This document shows, one piece after another, positions 27,220 through 36,849 of a stretch of DNA of 43,746 nucleotides; position 1 is the first letter of the stretch, and each line of letters opens with the position of its first letter. Position numbers and translations under genes: made by a program. The notes under the pieces are model-generated. The model saw only the letters and a program-made list of their open reading frames with translations. It had not been told where the DNA came from and made no database searches. Source of the DNA: Chloroflexota bacterium (GTDB taxonomy: Bacteria; Chloroflexota; Anaerolineae; Anaerolineales; Villigracilaceae); the NCBI GenBank assembly GCA_016208355.1, contig JACQYE010000138.1:1-43746 (forward strand). The letters are read 5' to 3'.

Positions 27220-28617
27220 CTATTGTCCGAGATGTTCAAACAGGGATGGGAGCCTTGCCCAGAACGACGCTGCCCACGAAGGGAGGATGCCGAGTAGGAA
27301 GAGGAGCAACCAGCCTATAAGGAGAAATACCCGCTGAGACCACGTCTCCCGCACTCCCCAGGGTGACCCCTCCGGGGCGCTGGCCAGGGCCGTCAGGACG
27401 CGGATGGCGCTGATAGCCAACCCCAGGCTGCCCAGGAATACCCAGGTAGTGGCTGCCAGCGACTGGCGCGCCAATCCATCCCAAATGGCCTGGTGGGCCG
27501 GGAAGGATGCCAGCATAGGCGCGCCTGCCAGCGAAAGGCTTGCCAATATCGCTCCAGTGGATGAAAAGGACCAGATGCGCCCTGCGCCTTTCAAATTGTC
27601 CAGGGTCAGGGAGGGGGCGTGCTCCAGCAAGTTCGAGAGCGCCAGTGACCAGAGTGCCAGACCGATGACGCGGGGAATGCAGAGCAACAGGAATGTATTC
27701 AGCCCGTAACTCCCTCCCAGTCCCAGGCCGAGGAGCGAGAAGCCGGTCTCCGCGATAACGGCATACCCCATCATGCGGCCAAGATGACGCTGGAAAAACG
27801 CCAGCAACCCGCCGGTAAAAATCATCAACACACCGACTGTGGTCAGGATGGAGGGTAACACTGCGGCGTCGCGTAACCAGGCGTACCGGTCCAGGAAGCC
27901 CAGGCCGAAGAACATGGTGACGGTCGGGAATATCCACAGGATAAAACCGGCAACGTAGGGATGCGCTTCCTCGGTCAGGAGCGGGATCCAGGTATAAAAC
28001 GGGAAGACTGCCAACAGCAGGGCAAAGCCCAGGCCAAGCAGGGTGGCAGAGCGCGCCACCAGCATCAAGTCGCCGGGATTGGCTTCGATCCCGGCGAGCA
28101 GCCAGCCCGAGAACAGGATGAAAGGCATGGCAATGGTTTGGTAGATCAGGAAACGCAGGATGCCTTTTCCGGGTTTCTTGTCAGGCGGGGACAGGAGCGG
28201 GATGGCGAGCAGGACGGCGGTCTCGATGAGCAGGGCGGCATAGAGAAAGGGTTCGACTGCCAGCGCAGCCACCAGAAAACCGGTAATTGCCATACCAAAC
28301 GGGATCAGGCGGCGGGCGATTTTTATGGATGAAGCCGCCATGAACCAGAATGCTGACCCTCCATATAGCAATGCAAGCCAGGCGCGGTCAGAGTTCGTCA
28401 GTGTCAGGCGGCGGCCAAGCAGTTCGAAGGAAGGCGCAAGTTTGAAAGTCAACGCCTGGACTGCCAGCGGTGTATCAATCGGGAGAAGCAAGGCAGTGAT
28501 GGCGAGGAATGCGCATACAATCCCCGCAACCAGCGTAATCAGTTTCTGGTTGCGCAGCAAGGACAACAGGCCTCCCAGAGCGATGGGGAAGAAAATCCAC
28601 AGGGCAGGGGCGCTCAT
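27220..28617 (-). CDS. NuoL/M/N-type proton-antiporter-like membrane subunit (divergent)
   Basis: 465 residues from the ATG at 28617, which overlaps the stop of the upstream gene (ATGA). There are about 13-14 hydrophobic helices. The segment 'AVFPFYTWIPLLTEEAHPYVAG' corresponds to the 'FPFHxWLPDAHxxAP' signature of the proton_antipo_M family, and 'LIETAVLLAIPLL' carries the helix-5 glutamate. The helix-7 lysine normally just before FPFH is absent: the sequence is 'GFALLLAVFPFYTW'. It is a relative of complex I and Mrp/hydrogenase-4 antiporter subunits whose ion route may be changed. It is the last of three coupled genes; no hydrophilic Nuo or hydrogenase subunits are nearby. Exact role unknown. 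Confidence 0.75.
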   Translation of the reverse strand: MSAPALWIFFPIALGGLLSLLRNQKLITLVAGIVCAFLAITALLLPIDTPLAVQALTFKLAPSFELLGRRLTLTNSDRAWLALLYGGSAFWFMAASSIKIARRLIPFGMAITGFLVAALAVEPFLYAALLIETAVLLAIPLLSPPDKKPGKGILRFLIYQTIAMPFILFSGWLLAGIEANPGDLMLVARSATLLGLGFALLLAVFPFYTWIPLLTEEAHPYVAGFILWIFPTVTMFFGLGFLDRYAWLRDAAVLPSILTTVGVLMIFTGGLLAFFQRHLGRMMGYAVIAETGFSLLGLGLGGSYGLNTFLLLCIPRVIGLALWSLALSNLLEHAPSLTLDNLKGAGRIWSFSSTGAILASLSLAGAPMLASFPAHQAIWDGLARQSLAATTWVFLGSLGLAISAIRVLTALASAPEGSPWGVRETWSQRVFLLIGWLLLFLLGILPSWAASFWARLPSLFEHLGQ

Positions 28618-29198
28618 GACTGTTCCTTTTCGGGTGGATGGCTCAAGAAATAGGCCCCGGCCAGCGCCAGGCCCAGGTTGATCAATGCCAACAGCCCGGC
28701 CACCAGGGCCGAACTCTCCACCGCCGCATAGATGACCTCGAATCCGGAGAGAGCCGTCAATAAGCCGACGACCACCCGGAAAGGCTGGACGGTGATCCCA
28801 GTATGGAGCAGTCCCATGCTGATGAGCAACAATCCGCCCCAGGCTACCGGGAGGGGCATTCCCAGCCAGTCGCCCAGGCCGACTCCTCCGGCAAAGGCAA
28901 CGGTCAGGATCAGGCCGATTACCGCCAGCCGGAACAGTCGTCCTTGCGGCCAGGAGGATTCCACTGTCGTTTCTTCCTCTGCGTTGATGTGCGCAATCCC
29001 CAGCGCAGCGCAGATCATCCAACCGGTGACCAGTTTGACGGCCGCCAGCGACGTGCTCCAGGATGCCTGCACCAGCCAGAAGAGGCCGAGATATTGGGCT
29101 GCCAGCAGGCCGATATTCCAGCGCCAGTCGCGGCGCAGGAGGATCCCGCTCGCAGCGGCAAAGGTGAGCCCAAAGGCAACCCAGTTCACGATGACCAT
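28614..29198 (-). CDS. Membrane subunit of the antiporter-like gene trio, unknown family
   Basis: 194 residues. The ATG at 29198 overlaps the upstream stop (TGATG) and has GGGAGG 6 bases before it; a TTG one codon earlier is less likely. There are five to six hydrophobic helices with an acidic loop 'INAEEETTVES' after helix 3. In size and position it resembles the small membrane subunits (NuoJ/NuoK or HyfE type) that accompany antiporter-like subunits, but no diagnostic motif is readable. Overlaps of 1 and 4 bases with its two partners indicate translational coupling and a shared complex. Function not assigned. Confidence 0.65.
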   Translation of the reverse strand: MVIVNWVAFGLTFAAASGILLRRDWRWNIGLLAAQYLGLFWLVQASWSTSLAAVKLVTGWMICAALGIAHINAEEETTVESSWPQGRLFRLAVIGLILTVAFAGGVGLGDWLGMPLPVAWGGLLLISMGLLHTGITVQPFRVVVGLLTALSGFEVIYAAVESSALVAGLLALINLGLALAGAYFLSHPPEKEQS

Positions 29199-30748
29199 CA
29201 ACCGCCTCCCGCAGAGAGCAAGGACAGGATGAGCACCAGCAGCAGGATGGACCAGAAAATCCCGCCCTCGCCTTCCAGAGTGGTGGTCACGAAGCGCGCC
29301 AGCCCTTCGAGGAAGCGCACGATGGAGTTGAGGAACTTATAGAACGGGTCCAGCCGCAGAACATCGCCCCATTGCGAGATCGCACTTTGAGTGCGGGCGA
29401 GGACTTTTAACGCCAGGATAACTGCCCCCCCTGCAAGCAGGGCGACCGGGATGGCAGCCCACCAGACGCCGAATGTTCGCGACCCATCCCAGCCCCATAG
29501 TCCCAGCAGGACCGAGGAGGCGGCCAGCAAAAACAATCCGGCGGGATACAAAATCCTGGCCCAGCGTTCCTGTGACTCGAGGCTCGTTTCCCCCGGGTGC
29601 AACGCGTGGCGGACAAACCCTGCTATCAACAGGGCTTGGGCCGGCAGGAAGGGGAGCAGGAAGAACCAGGAAGCGCCGTTCCCGGTTGTCCATGCTGCCG
29701 CCGAAGGCGAAAACGGCAAAGCCGAGATTCCCCACAGCCCAAGCAGGGGTAGCCAGAGAATGCTGCGTTGACGCGCTGAGTAAAGGAAAACCAACCCGCC
29801 GCAAAGGATAAGCGCCACGCCCCAGCCGATACTCCCCTCCGGACTGGCGCGCAGCGTGGAAGCGACGGCCAGCGCGGCCATCCCCAGCACCCAGAATGGG
29901 CGTCCGAGTATCTCGTCCGACGCCCTCAGCCACATCCATCCAGCATAGATGGCTGGGAGGGCGGTCAGGGCCAGCAGAAATGGCGTCCAGGGCGAATCCA
30001 GCGTCCCGGCCGGGATGCGCGCCAGTACCGAGAGGCTGGCGGCGGCTGAGACAAGGCGCAAACTGGTTCCAAACCCCCGCCGGAGGACGTTCTCTTTACG
30101 ATAGGGCAGGTGCAGGGGTAAAACACCCAGCCGCAGCCCGGACGCGAACAACAGGTAGATGCCAGCATTGCTGGTGATCCTGTCAAAGTTCATCGGGAGG
30201 TGCGCGGCAGAGCTGACCGCGCTGGCCCAAATGACGAAACCGGTCCCCACGAGGCGGATCGCAAAGGCAACGACAACCGCCCGGTTCTGGCTTTCGCCTT
30301 CGGTGGAGCGTAACATTGTGATGAGTTCGGCCAGGTCAATTGCAGTCCAGGCCAGGATCAGGGTCAGGGGATCGCCCGCAGAGACGGCCAGAATACCAAG
30401 GGCGGTCAGGAGCAGGGTCCCTGCCCAGGGCATTGGGGCGTTCTCGTTGCGGACGACCGAGGTGAGGATAATGGCCGCGGCCAGTGTTGTCAGCGAGAGC
30501 GCATACGGCCAGGATACCCCGTCTGCCAGCCAGGTGGGGATGTAGTTGAAAACGCTCAGTGGTTGCCAGGCTGGCAGGGAGGCGGAGGCCGGGAAGCGCA
30601 CCTGCCAGAGCATGACACCTGCAAAAGCCAGGATTGCCCCGCTGAGAGCCACGACCCATGGATATTTGAAATTTGGCCGGAAAAGACGCAAGATCAGGAG
30701 CGCCAGCGCGGCCAGAACCAGGAACAGGACGGGTAAGGAGATAAGCAT
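29198..30748 (-). CDS. NuoM/N-like membrane subunit (divergent), first gene of the trio
   Basis: 516 residues with about 13 hydrophobic helices and a final amphipathic plus membrane segment ('FLEGLARFVTTTLEG', 'ILLLVLILSLLSA'). The stretch 'FASGLRLGVLPLHLPYRKE' corresponds to the NuoN/NuoM helix-7 to loop signature, with Arg in place of the key lysine and LPLH for FPFH. 'WTAIDLAELITML' carries an acidic residue where helix 5 has its glutamate. The C-terminal 'LDPFYKFLNSIVRFLEGLARF' recalls the extra tail of NuoL/HyfB. It diverges from the lipid kinase gene (85 bases between starts). It is probably an ion-conducting or structural subunit of an unrecognised membrane complex. Confidence 0.72.
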   Translation of the reverse strand: MLISLPVLFLVLAALALLILRLFRPNFKYPWVVALSGAILAFAGVMLWQVRFPASASLPAWQPLSVFNYIPTWLADGVSWPYALSLTTLAAAIILTSVVRNENAPMPWAGTLLLTALGILAVSAGDPLTLILAWTAIDLAELITMLRSTEGESQNRAVVVAFAIRLVGTGFVIWASAVSSAAHLPMNFDRITSNAGIYLLFASGLRLGVLPLHLPYRKENVLRRGFGTSLRLVSAAASLSVLARIPAGTLDSPWTPFLLALTALPAIYAGWMWLRASDEILGRPFWVLGMAALAVASTLRASPEGSIGWGVALILCGGLVFLYSARQRSILWLPLLGLWGISALPFSPSAAAWTTGNGASWFFLLPFLPAQALLIAGFVRHALHPGETSLESQERWARILYPAGLFLLAASSVLLGLWGWDGSRTFGVWWAAIPVALLAGGAVILALKVLARTQSAISQWGDVLRLDPFYKFLNSIVRFLEGLARFVTTTLEGEGGIFWSILLLVLILSLLSAGGG

Positions 30749-30833
30749 GACGCCGATTATTTTATCAGAAACACTGTGCTTTGCCGGGTGTTCTCATGTA
30801 AAATACAGTCATTCTGTAATTAGGAGGCTCTCC

Positions 30834-31763
30834 ATGTCCAGTGTTCTGCTCATTGTCAATCCCGTTTCCGGGCGCGGTTTTGCCGGGCGTTCGCTTCCAG
30901 AGCTCGAAGCGAAATTGAAGGAATGCAAGTTTGATTATAAACTTGTGCTTACCGAACGTCCCTGGCACGCCGCCGACTTGGCCGAGCAGGGTGCGCGTGA
31001 CGGCTACGAGACTGTCATCGTTGCCAGCGGCGACGGGACAGCCAACGAAGTCTTGAACGGCCTGATGCGGGCGAAGAAGGCCGGGTTCGACAAGACCGCC
31101 ATGGGGCAGATCGCCGTCGGCACCGGGAACGACTTTGCCTTTGGCATGGGCATCCCCGGCGGGATAGACGAAGGCTGCAAGATACTGGCCGAGAATTACC
31201 GCCGCCGCATGGACGTGGGCATCGTCAAGGGCGGCGATTATCCGGAAGGCCGCTACTTTGGCAATGGTGTGGGCGTCGGTTTCGATGCCGCCACCGGTTT
31301 CGTGGCGGCAAAAATCCGCTGGATCCGGGGTCTCCTGCTCTATCTTATTGCCGCCATTGAGACCATCTTTATTTATTACAAAGCGCCATCTGTCAAACTC
31401 CAGTACGACGACAAGACAATGGACATTTCCCCGCTGATGATTTCCATCATGAACGGACGGCGCATGGGCGGCGGCTTCTTCTTCGCCCCCAGGGGCGACC
31501 CCGGCGACGGCATCTTTGACCTTTGTCTGGCGCGCTCGGCCAGCCAGTTGCGCATCTTTGGCCTCATCCCTTATTTCATGAAAGGCACGCAGGCCACGCA
31601 GAAGGAAGTCAGCATGGCCCAGGCGCGCAAGGTGACGGTCACAGCGATTGAGGGCACCCTCCCGGTCCACTGTGACGGTGAAACGGTGTGCTTCGAAGGC
31701 AAGGAATTGGTTATCGAACTCCTCCCGGCCCAGATCGAATTCATCACCCAGAAACCTGCATGA
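30834..31763 (+). CDS. Diacylglycerol/lipid kinase family protein (DagK_cat)
   Basis: 309 residues. The start at 30834 is set by AGGAGG 7 bases upstream; the frame open before it has no homology. The lipid-kinase catalytic domain has 'VNPVSGRG' (8-15), the ATP-binding 'ASGDGTANEVLNGL' (64-77) and 'GTGNDFAFGMG' (96-106). The C-terminal beta domain has 'CDGETVCF' and 'DPGDGIFDLCLA'. It phosphorylates diacylglycerol or a related lipid alcohol. The stop overlaps the start of the acyltransferase gene (ATGA), so the two products, a lipid phosphate and an acyltransferase, probably work in one phospholipid route. First gene of the lipid kinase-plsC-rnc-smc row. Confidence 0.92.
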   Translation: MSSVLLIVNPVSGRGFAGRSLPELEAKLKECKFDYKLVLTERPWHAADLAEQGARDGYETVIVASGDGTANEVLNGLMRAKKAGFDKTAMGQIAVGTGNDFAFGMGIPGGIDEGCKILAENYRRRMDVGIVKGGDYPEGRYFGNGVGVGFDAATGFVAAKIRWIRGLLLYLIAAIETIFIYYKAPSVKLQYDDKTMDISPLMISIMNGRRMGGGFFFAPRGDPGDGIFDLCLARSASQLRIFGLIPYFMKGTQATQKEVSMAQARKVTVTAIEGTLPVHCDGETVCFEGKELVIELLPAQIEFITQKPA

Positions 31764-32431
31764 AATCTTTTTATCGTTGGTTTATGAATACCGTCATCCG
31801 GCTGGGGACTGGCCTCCTTTGCCGGATTGATAAACGCGACTTCGATAAAATCCCGGCGCGCGGACCACTCATCCTGGCTACGAACCATATTGGCTCGCTC
31901 GAAGTCCCGCTCCTGTTCGTCCACCTCCAGCCCCGGAAGATGACCGGTCTGGCAAAGATCGAGACCTGGGACAGCAAGTTCTTGGGCTGGCTCTTTGACC
32001 TGTGGGATGCCATCCCGGTTCGCCGCGGCGAAGCAGACCTGGAGGCTGTCCGCCGCTGCCTGGACGTGCTCAGGGCCGGGGATATGCTTGCCATCGCCCC
32101 GGAGGGGACGCGCTCCTATCATGGGCGTCTCCTGCGCGCCCAGCCCGGTGTGGTAATGATCGCCCTGCGCGCCGGCGTACCCATCCTGCCGATTGCACAC
32201 TGGGGCGGCGAAAACTTCAAGGCAAACCTCAAAAAACTCAAGCGGACCGATTTCCATGTCCGCGTGGGCAGACCCTTCACACTAAACCCGCGCGGCGGAA
32301 AAGTAAGCGGTGAACTCCGCCAGGAAATGGCCGACGAGATCATGGGTCAGATTGCCGCCCTGATGCCGGGAGAATATCACGGGGAATATGCCGGGAAAGC
32401 CGGGAAGGACCAATATCTGGAATGGGTTTGA
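31760..32431 (+). CDS. PlsC-type 1-acyl-glycerol-3-phosphate acyltransferase, with HX4E instead of HX4D
   Basis: 223 residues from the ATG at 31760, overlapping the kinase stop by 4 bases. The frame open from 31688 is a shadow of the kinase. The PlsC family uses an H-x4-D dyad to transfer an acyl group to a glycerol phosphate. Here motif I reads NHIGSLE (42-48), so Asp is Glu. Motif III 'APEGTRSYHGRL' (113-124) and a motif IV-like 'GVPILPIAHWG' are intact. A short hydrophobic N-terminus ('FMNTVIRLGTGLL') suggests membrane association. Some PlsC relatives of other specificity tolerate Glu, so activity is plausible but the substrate is open. Confidence 0.9.
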   Translation: MKSFYRWFMNTVIRLGTGLLCRIDKRDFDKIPARGPLILATNHIGSLEVPLLFVHLQPRKMTGLAKIETWDSKFLGWLFDLWDAIPVRRGEADLEAVRRCLDVLRAGDMLAIAPEGTRSYHGRLLRAQPGVVMIALRAGVPILPIAHWGGENFKANLKKLKRTDFHVRVGRPFTLNPRGGKVSGELRQEMADEIMGQIAALMPGEYHGEYAGKAGKDQYLEWV

Positions 32432-33151
32432 TTTCGGAGTGAAGAATCCCCGGCCGCGCTGGCGCAGCGGCTGGGACTTCCCTTCAGAAATTTACTCCTG
32501 CTCTCGCGCGCCCTCACGCACCGTTCCTACATCAACGAACATCCTGAAGCCCTCGAGGATAACGAACGATTGGAATTCCTCGGCGATGCCGTGTTGGATT
32601 TCTTGAGCGGCGCCTGGCTCTACAACCACTTCCCTGAAATGGCCGAGGGCGAACTGACGCGTATGCGCTCCGCCCTGGTGCGGACGGAGCAACTGGCCGA
32701 ATTCGCCCGCGCCCTGTCCATCGGGCCGGCCATGCGCCTCGGACGGGGTGAGATCGTCGCCAGGGGGCGCGACCGGGATGTGCTCCTGTGTGGTACCTTC
32801 GAAGCCCTAGTCGGCGCGCTGTATTTACAGGCCGGGATCGAAGCCGCAATGGAATTCGTCCACCCCTTCCTCGAGAAAGCCGCCCGCGCTTTGGCTCTTG
32901 AACCGGATACGTTTGACCCCAAGAGCCGCCTCCAGGAATGGTCGCAGGCCCGGCGTTATGGCATCCCGCAGTATGCCACCATCCTGACCAGCGGACCTGA
33001 CCACGAGCGGCTGTTCATGGTCGAGGTACACATCAAGGGCGAAGTCTACGGGCGTGGCTCCGGGCACAGCAAGTCGGCTGCGGCGCATGCCGCTGCCCAG
33101 GCAGCGCTCGATTTCATCAGCCAACCATCAATGACAAATAGTAAAGCGTAA
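32432..33151 (+). CDS. rnc: Ribonuclease III (start region broken or unusual)
   Basis: Homology is continuous from about 32447 to 33151. The catalytic signature 'NERLEFLGDAVLDF' has the metal-binding Glu and Asp. 'EGELTRMRSALV', 'LLCGTFEALVGALYL' (second acidic pair) and a dsRNA-binding domain 'DPKSRLQEWSQARRYG...GRGSGHSKSAAAHAAA' follow. Frame 2 is open right after the acyltransferase stop but has no ATG, GTG or TTG before TTG 32570, which lies inside the signature. A sensible start ATG at 32422 (overlapping the acyltransferase end) is in another frame and would join if one base near 32436-32440 were removed. The enzyme cuts dsRNA in rRNA maturation. It lies 9 bases before smc. Confidence 0.88.
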   Translation, partial: FRSEESPAALAQRLGLPFRNLLLLSRALTHRSYINEHPEALEDNERLEFLGDAVLDFLSGAWLYNHFPEMAEGELTRMRSALVRTEQLAEFARALSIGPAMRLGRGEIVARGRDRDVLLCGTFEALVGALYLQAGIEAAMEFVHPFLEKAARALALEPDTFDPKSRLQEWSQARRYGIPQYATILTSGPDHERLFMVEVHIKGEVYGRGSGHSKSAAAHAAAQAALDFISQPSMTNSKA

Positions 33152-33160
33152 CTCGAACCC

Positions 33161-36100
33161 ATGCCTCTCCGCCTCAAATCTCTCGAACTTCACGGTTATA
33201 AAACCTTCGCCGCAAAATTCGACTTTGAATTTGCCGAAGGCATCACTGCCATCGTCGGTCCGAACGGTTCTGGTAAATCCAACATTGCCGACGCCCTGCG
33301 CTGGGTGCTCGGCGAACAATCCTACAGCCTCCTGCGCGCCAAGAAAACCGAAGACATGATTTTTGCCGGGTCGGAGCAACGCCCGCGCGCCGGCATGGCC
33401 TCCGCCACTGTCACCTTCGATAATGCCGATAACTGGCTGCCGGTGGATTTTTCCGAGGTCGGTCTTTCCCGCCGCGCCTACCGCGATGGCCGCAATGAAT
33501 ACCTGCTTAACAGCCAGCACGTCCGCTTGAAAGATATCAACGAACTCCTGGCTCAATCCGGCCTCTCCGAGCGGACGTACACCATCCTCGGCCAGGGATT
33601 GGTGGATGCCTCCCTGGCGCTCAAAGCCGACGAGCGTCGCCGCCTCTTCGAGGAAGCAGCCGGTATCGGTCTTTACCGTTCCCGCCGTGAAGAAGCCCTG
33701 CGCCGCATCGAGACCACCCGACGCAATCTTGACCGCGTTCTCGATGTCCTGGCCGAACTCGAACCGCGTCTGCGCTCCCTGGAACGCCAGGCCGCCCGCG
33801 CTCAGGAGTACGCCCAGGTGCAGGCCGACCTGCGCCTCCTCTTGCGTGATTGGTACGGCTACCACTGGCATCACACTCAACACGAACTGGCCGAGGCCAT
33901 GGAGGGCGCCCGCACCCAGGAAACCCGCCTGTTCGAGGGGCGCGAAGCCTACCAGGGTGTGCGCCAGAATTTCGCCTCCTTCCGCGACCGGCTTAACGGA
34001 CTGCGCGCCCGGCTGAACTCCTGGCATCGCCAGTCGGCGCAACTCCACGCCAGCCGCGAATCCATCTCCAGCGACCTGGCCGTGCTCGAGGAGCGCCAGC
34101 GCTCCCTGCTCGATAACCGCCAGTCGGCGATGAGCGAACATGCCCGCCTGGAAGAAGAAATACGCATCGCCGCCGAACGCCTGGCTGAGACCGAAGCCGG
34201 GGCGACTCGCCTGCAATCCGATTTCGACGAGGCGCGTACGCAGGTCAGCGCGGCTCAAGACGCCCTCAACGCCTCCCAGTCTGAAAAAACCAGCCTCGAA
34301 TCGGACCTGGCAGCTGCCCGCCGTCAGACCGGCGAACTCGCCGCCCGGCGCGCCAGCCTGCAGGCCCGGCTGGATGAACTGGCAGCCCGTTCCGATTCCC
34401 AGCAGATAAAACTGGCCGCCGCCGACCAATCCATTGCTTCCGCCGAGGCCGATGTCGAAAAGTCCGAGGAGGAATACCAGCGCCTGATCGGCGTCCGTAA
34501 ACAGGCCGAAGCCGCGTTGCAGAAGGCCCAAACCGAACTGGATACTGCCCGCCGCCGCGCAACCGACTTGGAGGAACAGGTCAAGCAGAAACAGGCCGCC
34601 CGCGCCTCTGCCCAGGCCGAAGGAGCGCGCCTGCAAGCCCAATTGGGGGTACTCGAACAGGCCGAACAGTCCCTGGCCGGGTTCGCCGATGGGGCAAAAC
34701 TTCTCCTGGATGCAGCCCGTCGGTCGGAATTGGGTGGAGCAAGAGGAGCGCTCTCTGCCGCCCTCGACGTTCCTGCCGAGTTGGAGATTGCCATCGCCGC
34801 CGCCCTGGGTGAGTACACCGACGCTGTCCTGCTGCAATCCGGTATGGATGCGGAACAGGCGCTGGCCCTGCTCGACACCGACCAATCTGGCCGCGCCTCC
34901 CTCCTGCCGCTCGACTGGCTCCAGCCGGGCGAGTCTCTTTCCGTTCGCGCTGGAGGAGACATTCTGGGCGTCGCTGCTGACCTGGTGACATCTCCCGCCG
35001 AACTGCGCCCGGCCGTGGACTTGCTCCTCGGCCAGGTGCTCGTCGTCCGCGACCGGGCTGCGGCGCGCAAAGCGCTGGCAGGCCAGCCGCGCGCCGTCCG
35101 GGCAGTGACGCTCAAGGGCGAGGTTTTCCATGCCAGCGGACAAGTGCTGGCGGGCAAGCCGGCCAAAGTGGCCGCCCTCGGACGCCCGCGCCAGCGGCGC
35201 GAGTTGCAGGAATCCATTTCCAAGAACGAACGCCAGGTTGCCGCCCTTGACTCTGAATTGAAAAAACTCACCGGCCAGGTGGAAACCGCACAGGAGTTCG
35301 TCGCCGATTGCGAGACAGGGACGGCGCAGGAACGCCTCAGCCTGGAATCTGTCCGCCGTGACGAGCAGCAGGCCCAGGTCCGGGAAGAGGCGGCGCGGCA
35401 GCAGTGGGAGTGGCAAAAGAGCCAAAAAACGGCGCTCGAGTCCGAGGTCGGGCAGGCGGAAAAGGAACGGCAGGAGGCTGCCGCCGCGCTGTCCGTCAAC
35501 GAGGCTGAAATGTCCGCTGCGCAGGAGTCTGTGCGGACAAAGACAGCCACGCTGGCGGGGATCGTCCTGGACGAGTTGCAGGAACAGGTCACGTTCTGGA
35601 CGGCGCGCCTGGCCGTGGCGGAACAAGCCGTTGCCAACGCCCGGGTGCGGCAGGGGGAGCGCAGTCAGTCAGTTGACCGTTTGCAGGGCCAACAGGCCAG
35701 TCTGGAAACCCGCCTGGCTGAAATGGAGCGCGGCCTGGCCGGGGTTGAGACGGAGCGCGGTGAACTGCACGGTAAGGCGGCTGAGTTCAACGCCCAGTTG
35801 GAGGAATTGCGGACTCTGATTGAACCAGCGGAAAAGGAACTGGAGACCGCCGAGCGCCAGGAGAGCGAACTCCAGAAGCAGGAGACCGATGGGCAGGCAG
35901 CGCTGGCGCGCGTGGAACGCCTGAACAACCAACTCCAGTTGGATTTGGGCCGCAAGCAGGAGGCGCTCGAAACCCTGCGCGGCAGGATCGAAGACGATTT
36001 CGGGCTGGTGATGTTCGAGTACGCCGCCGATGTTTCCGGCCCGGTGCCGCTTCCGCTGGATGGCATGGTGGAGCAGTTGCCGGTGGTGACAGAACTCGCC

Positions 36101-36766
36101 CCGGACCTGGAGGATGATCTTACCCGCCAGCGGGCGCAGTTGCGGCGCATGGGGGCGGTCAACCCGGAGGCGCAGCAGGAATACCAGTCGGTGAAGGAAC
36201 GCCATGCTTTCCTGACCACGCAGGTAGAGGATTTGCACAAGGCCGAAGCCGACCTGCACCAGGTCATCGCTGAACTGGACGAGTTGACCCGCCGTGAGTT
36301 CCAGAAGACATTCGATGCCGTGGCGGAGCAGTTCCATACCATCTTCCATCGTTTGTTTGGCGGGGGCGCGGCGCGTCTGGTGCTGACCGACCCGGAAAAT
36401 CTCACCGATACCGGCATTGACATCGAGGCGCGCCTGCCGGGACGCCGCGAGCAGGGGCTGTCGCTGCTTTCAGGCGGCGAGAGGAGCCTGACGGCGATTG
36501 CGCTCGTCTTTGCCCTGCTGAAGGTGTCGCCGACCCCGGTCTGCGTGATGGACGAGGTGGATGCCATGCTCGACGAGGCCAACGTGGGCCGCTTCCGTGA
36601 CCTGCTGGCTGAACTCAGCAAGGAAACGCAGTTTGTCATCATCACCCACAACCGCAACACGGTCCAGGCGGCGGATGTGATCTATGGCGTGACGATGGGC
36701 CGCGACTCTACCAGCCAGGTCATCAGCCTGAAACTGGATGAAGTGTCGGATGAGTATTTGAAGTGA
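33161..36766 (+). CDS. smc: Chromosome segregation protein SMC
   Basis: 1201 residues, normal length. Walker A 'GPNGSGKSN' (33-41) is in the N-terminal head. Two long coiled-coil arms surround a hinge at roughly residues 475-660 ('[19 protein letters not shown]', '[20 protein letters not shown]'). The C-terminal head has the ABC signature '[14 protein letters not shown]' (about 1101-1114) and Walker B '[15 protein letters not shown]' (about 1127-1141). The arms have fewer Lys and more Ala/Gln than usual, matching the window's GC-rich style. It forms the condensin ring that compacts and separates chromosomes. ScpA/ScpB are not here. A 9-base gap after rnc and a strong terminator downstream mark it as the end of the operon. 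Confidence 0.97.
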   Translation: MPLRLKSLELHGYKTFAAKFDFEFAEGITAIVGPNGSGKSNIADALRWVLGEQSYSLLRAKKTEDMIFAGSEQRPRAGMASATVTFDNADNWLPVDFSEVGLSRRAYRDGRNEYLLNSQHVRLKDINELLAQSGLSERTYTILGQGLVDASLALKADERRRLFEEAAGIGLYRSRREEALRRIETTRRNLDRVLDVLAELEPRLRSLERQAARAQEYAQVQADLRLLLRDWYGYHWHHTQHELAEAMEGARTQETRLFEGREAYQGVRQNFASFRDRLNGLRARLNSWHRQSAQLHASRESISSDLAVLEERQRSLLDNRQSAMSEHARLEEEIRIAAERLAETEAGATRLQSDFDEARTQVSAAQDALNASQSEKTSLESDLAAARRQTGELAARRASLQARLDELAARSDSQQIKLAAADQSIASAEADVEKSEEEYQRLIGVRKQAEAALQKAQTELDTARRRATDLEEQVKQKQAARASAQAEGARLQAQLGVLEQAEQSLAGFADGAKLLLDAARRSELGGARGALSAALDVPAELEIAIAAALGEYTDAVLLQSGMDAEQALALLDTDQSGRASLLPLDWLQPGESLSVRAGGDILGVAADLVTSPAELRPAVDLLLGQVLVVRDRAAARKALAGQPRAVRAVTLKGEVFHASGQVLAGKPAKVAALGRPRQRRELQESISKNERQVAALDSELKKLTGQVETAQEFVADCETGTAQERLSLESVRRDEQQAQVREEAARQQWEWQKSQKTALESEVGQAEKERQEAAAALSVNEAEMSAAQESVRTKTATLAGIVLDELQEQVTFWTARLAVAEQAVANARVRQGERSQSVDRLQGQQASLETRLAEMERGLAGVETERGELHGKAAEFNAQLEELRTLIEPAEKELETAERQESELQKQETDGQAALARVERLNNQLQLDLGRKQEALETLRGRIEDDFGLVMFEYAADVSGPVPLPLDGMVEQLPVVTELAPDLEDDLTRQRAQLRRMGAVNPEAQQEYQSVKERHAFLTTQVEDLHKAEADLHQVIAELDELTRREFQKTFDAVAEQFHTIFHRLFGGGAARLVLTDPENLTDTGIDIEARLPGRREQGLSLLSGGERSLTAIALVFALLKVSPTPVCVMDEVDAMLDEANVGRFRDLLAELSKETQFVIITHNRNTVQAADVIYGVTMGRDSTSQVISLKLDEVSDEYLK

Positions 36767-36782
36767 ATTATGAAGCAATGAG

Positions 36783-36815
36783 AAACTCCCGGAGATTTCG
36801 AGTCTCCGGGAGTTT
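36783..36815. terminator. Bidirectional terminator between smc and ppiC-type gene
   Basis: A perfect 13-base stem AAACTCCCGGAGA / TCTCCGGGAGTTT with a 7-base loop, followed on the plus strand by TAGTTTTT; the minus strand ends the stem with TTT and then CTCATTGCTTC. It sits between two converging genes. Confidence 0.85.
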
Positions 36816-36849
36816 TAGTTTTTGAACGCTGAATGCCTGCCGCTGCTTG

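Noticed and set aside
32570-33151. RNase III starting at TTG 32570
   Set aside because: That codon is the Leu of the ERLEFLGDA active-site signature; in-frame homology extends about 40 codons upstream, so the true protein must be longer.
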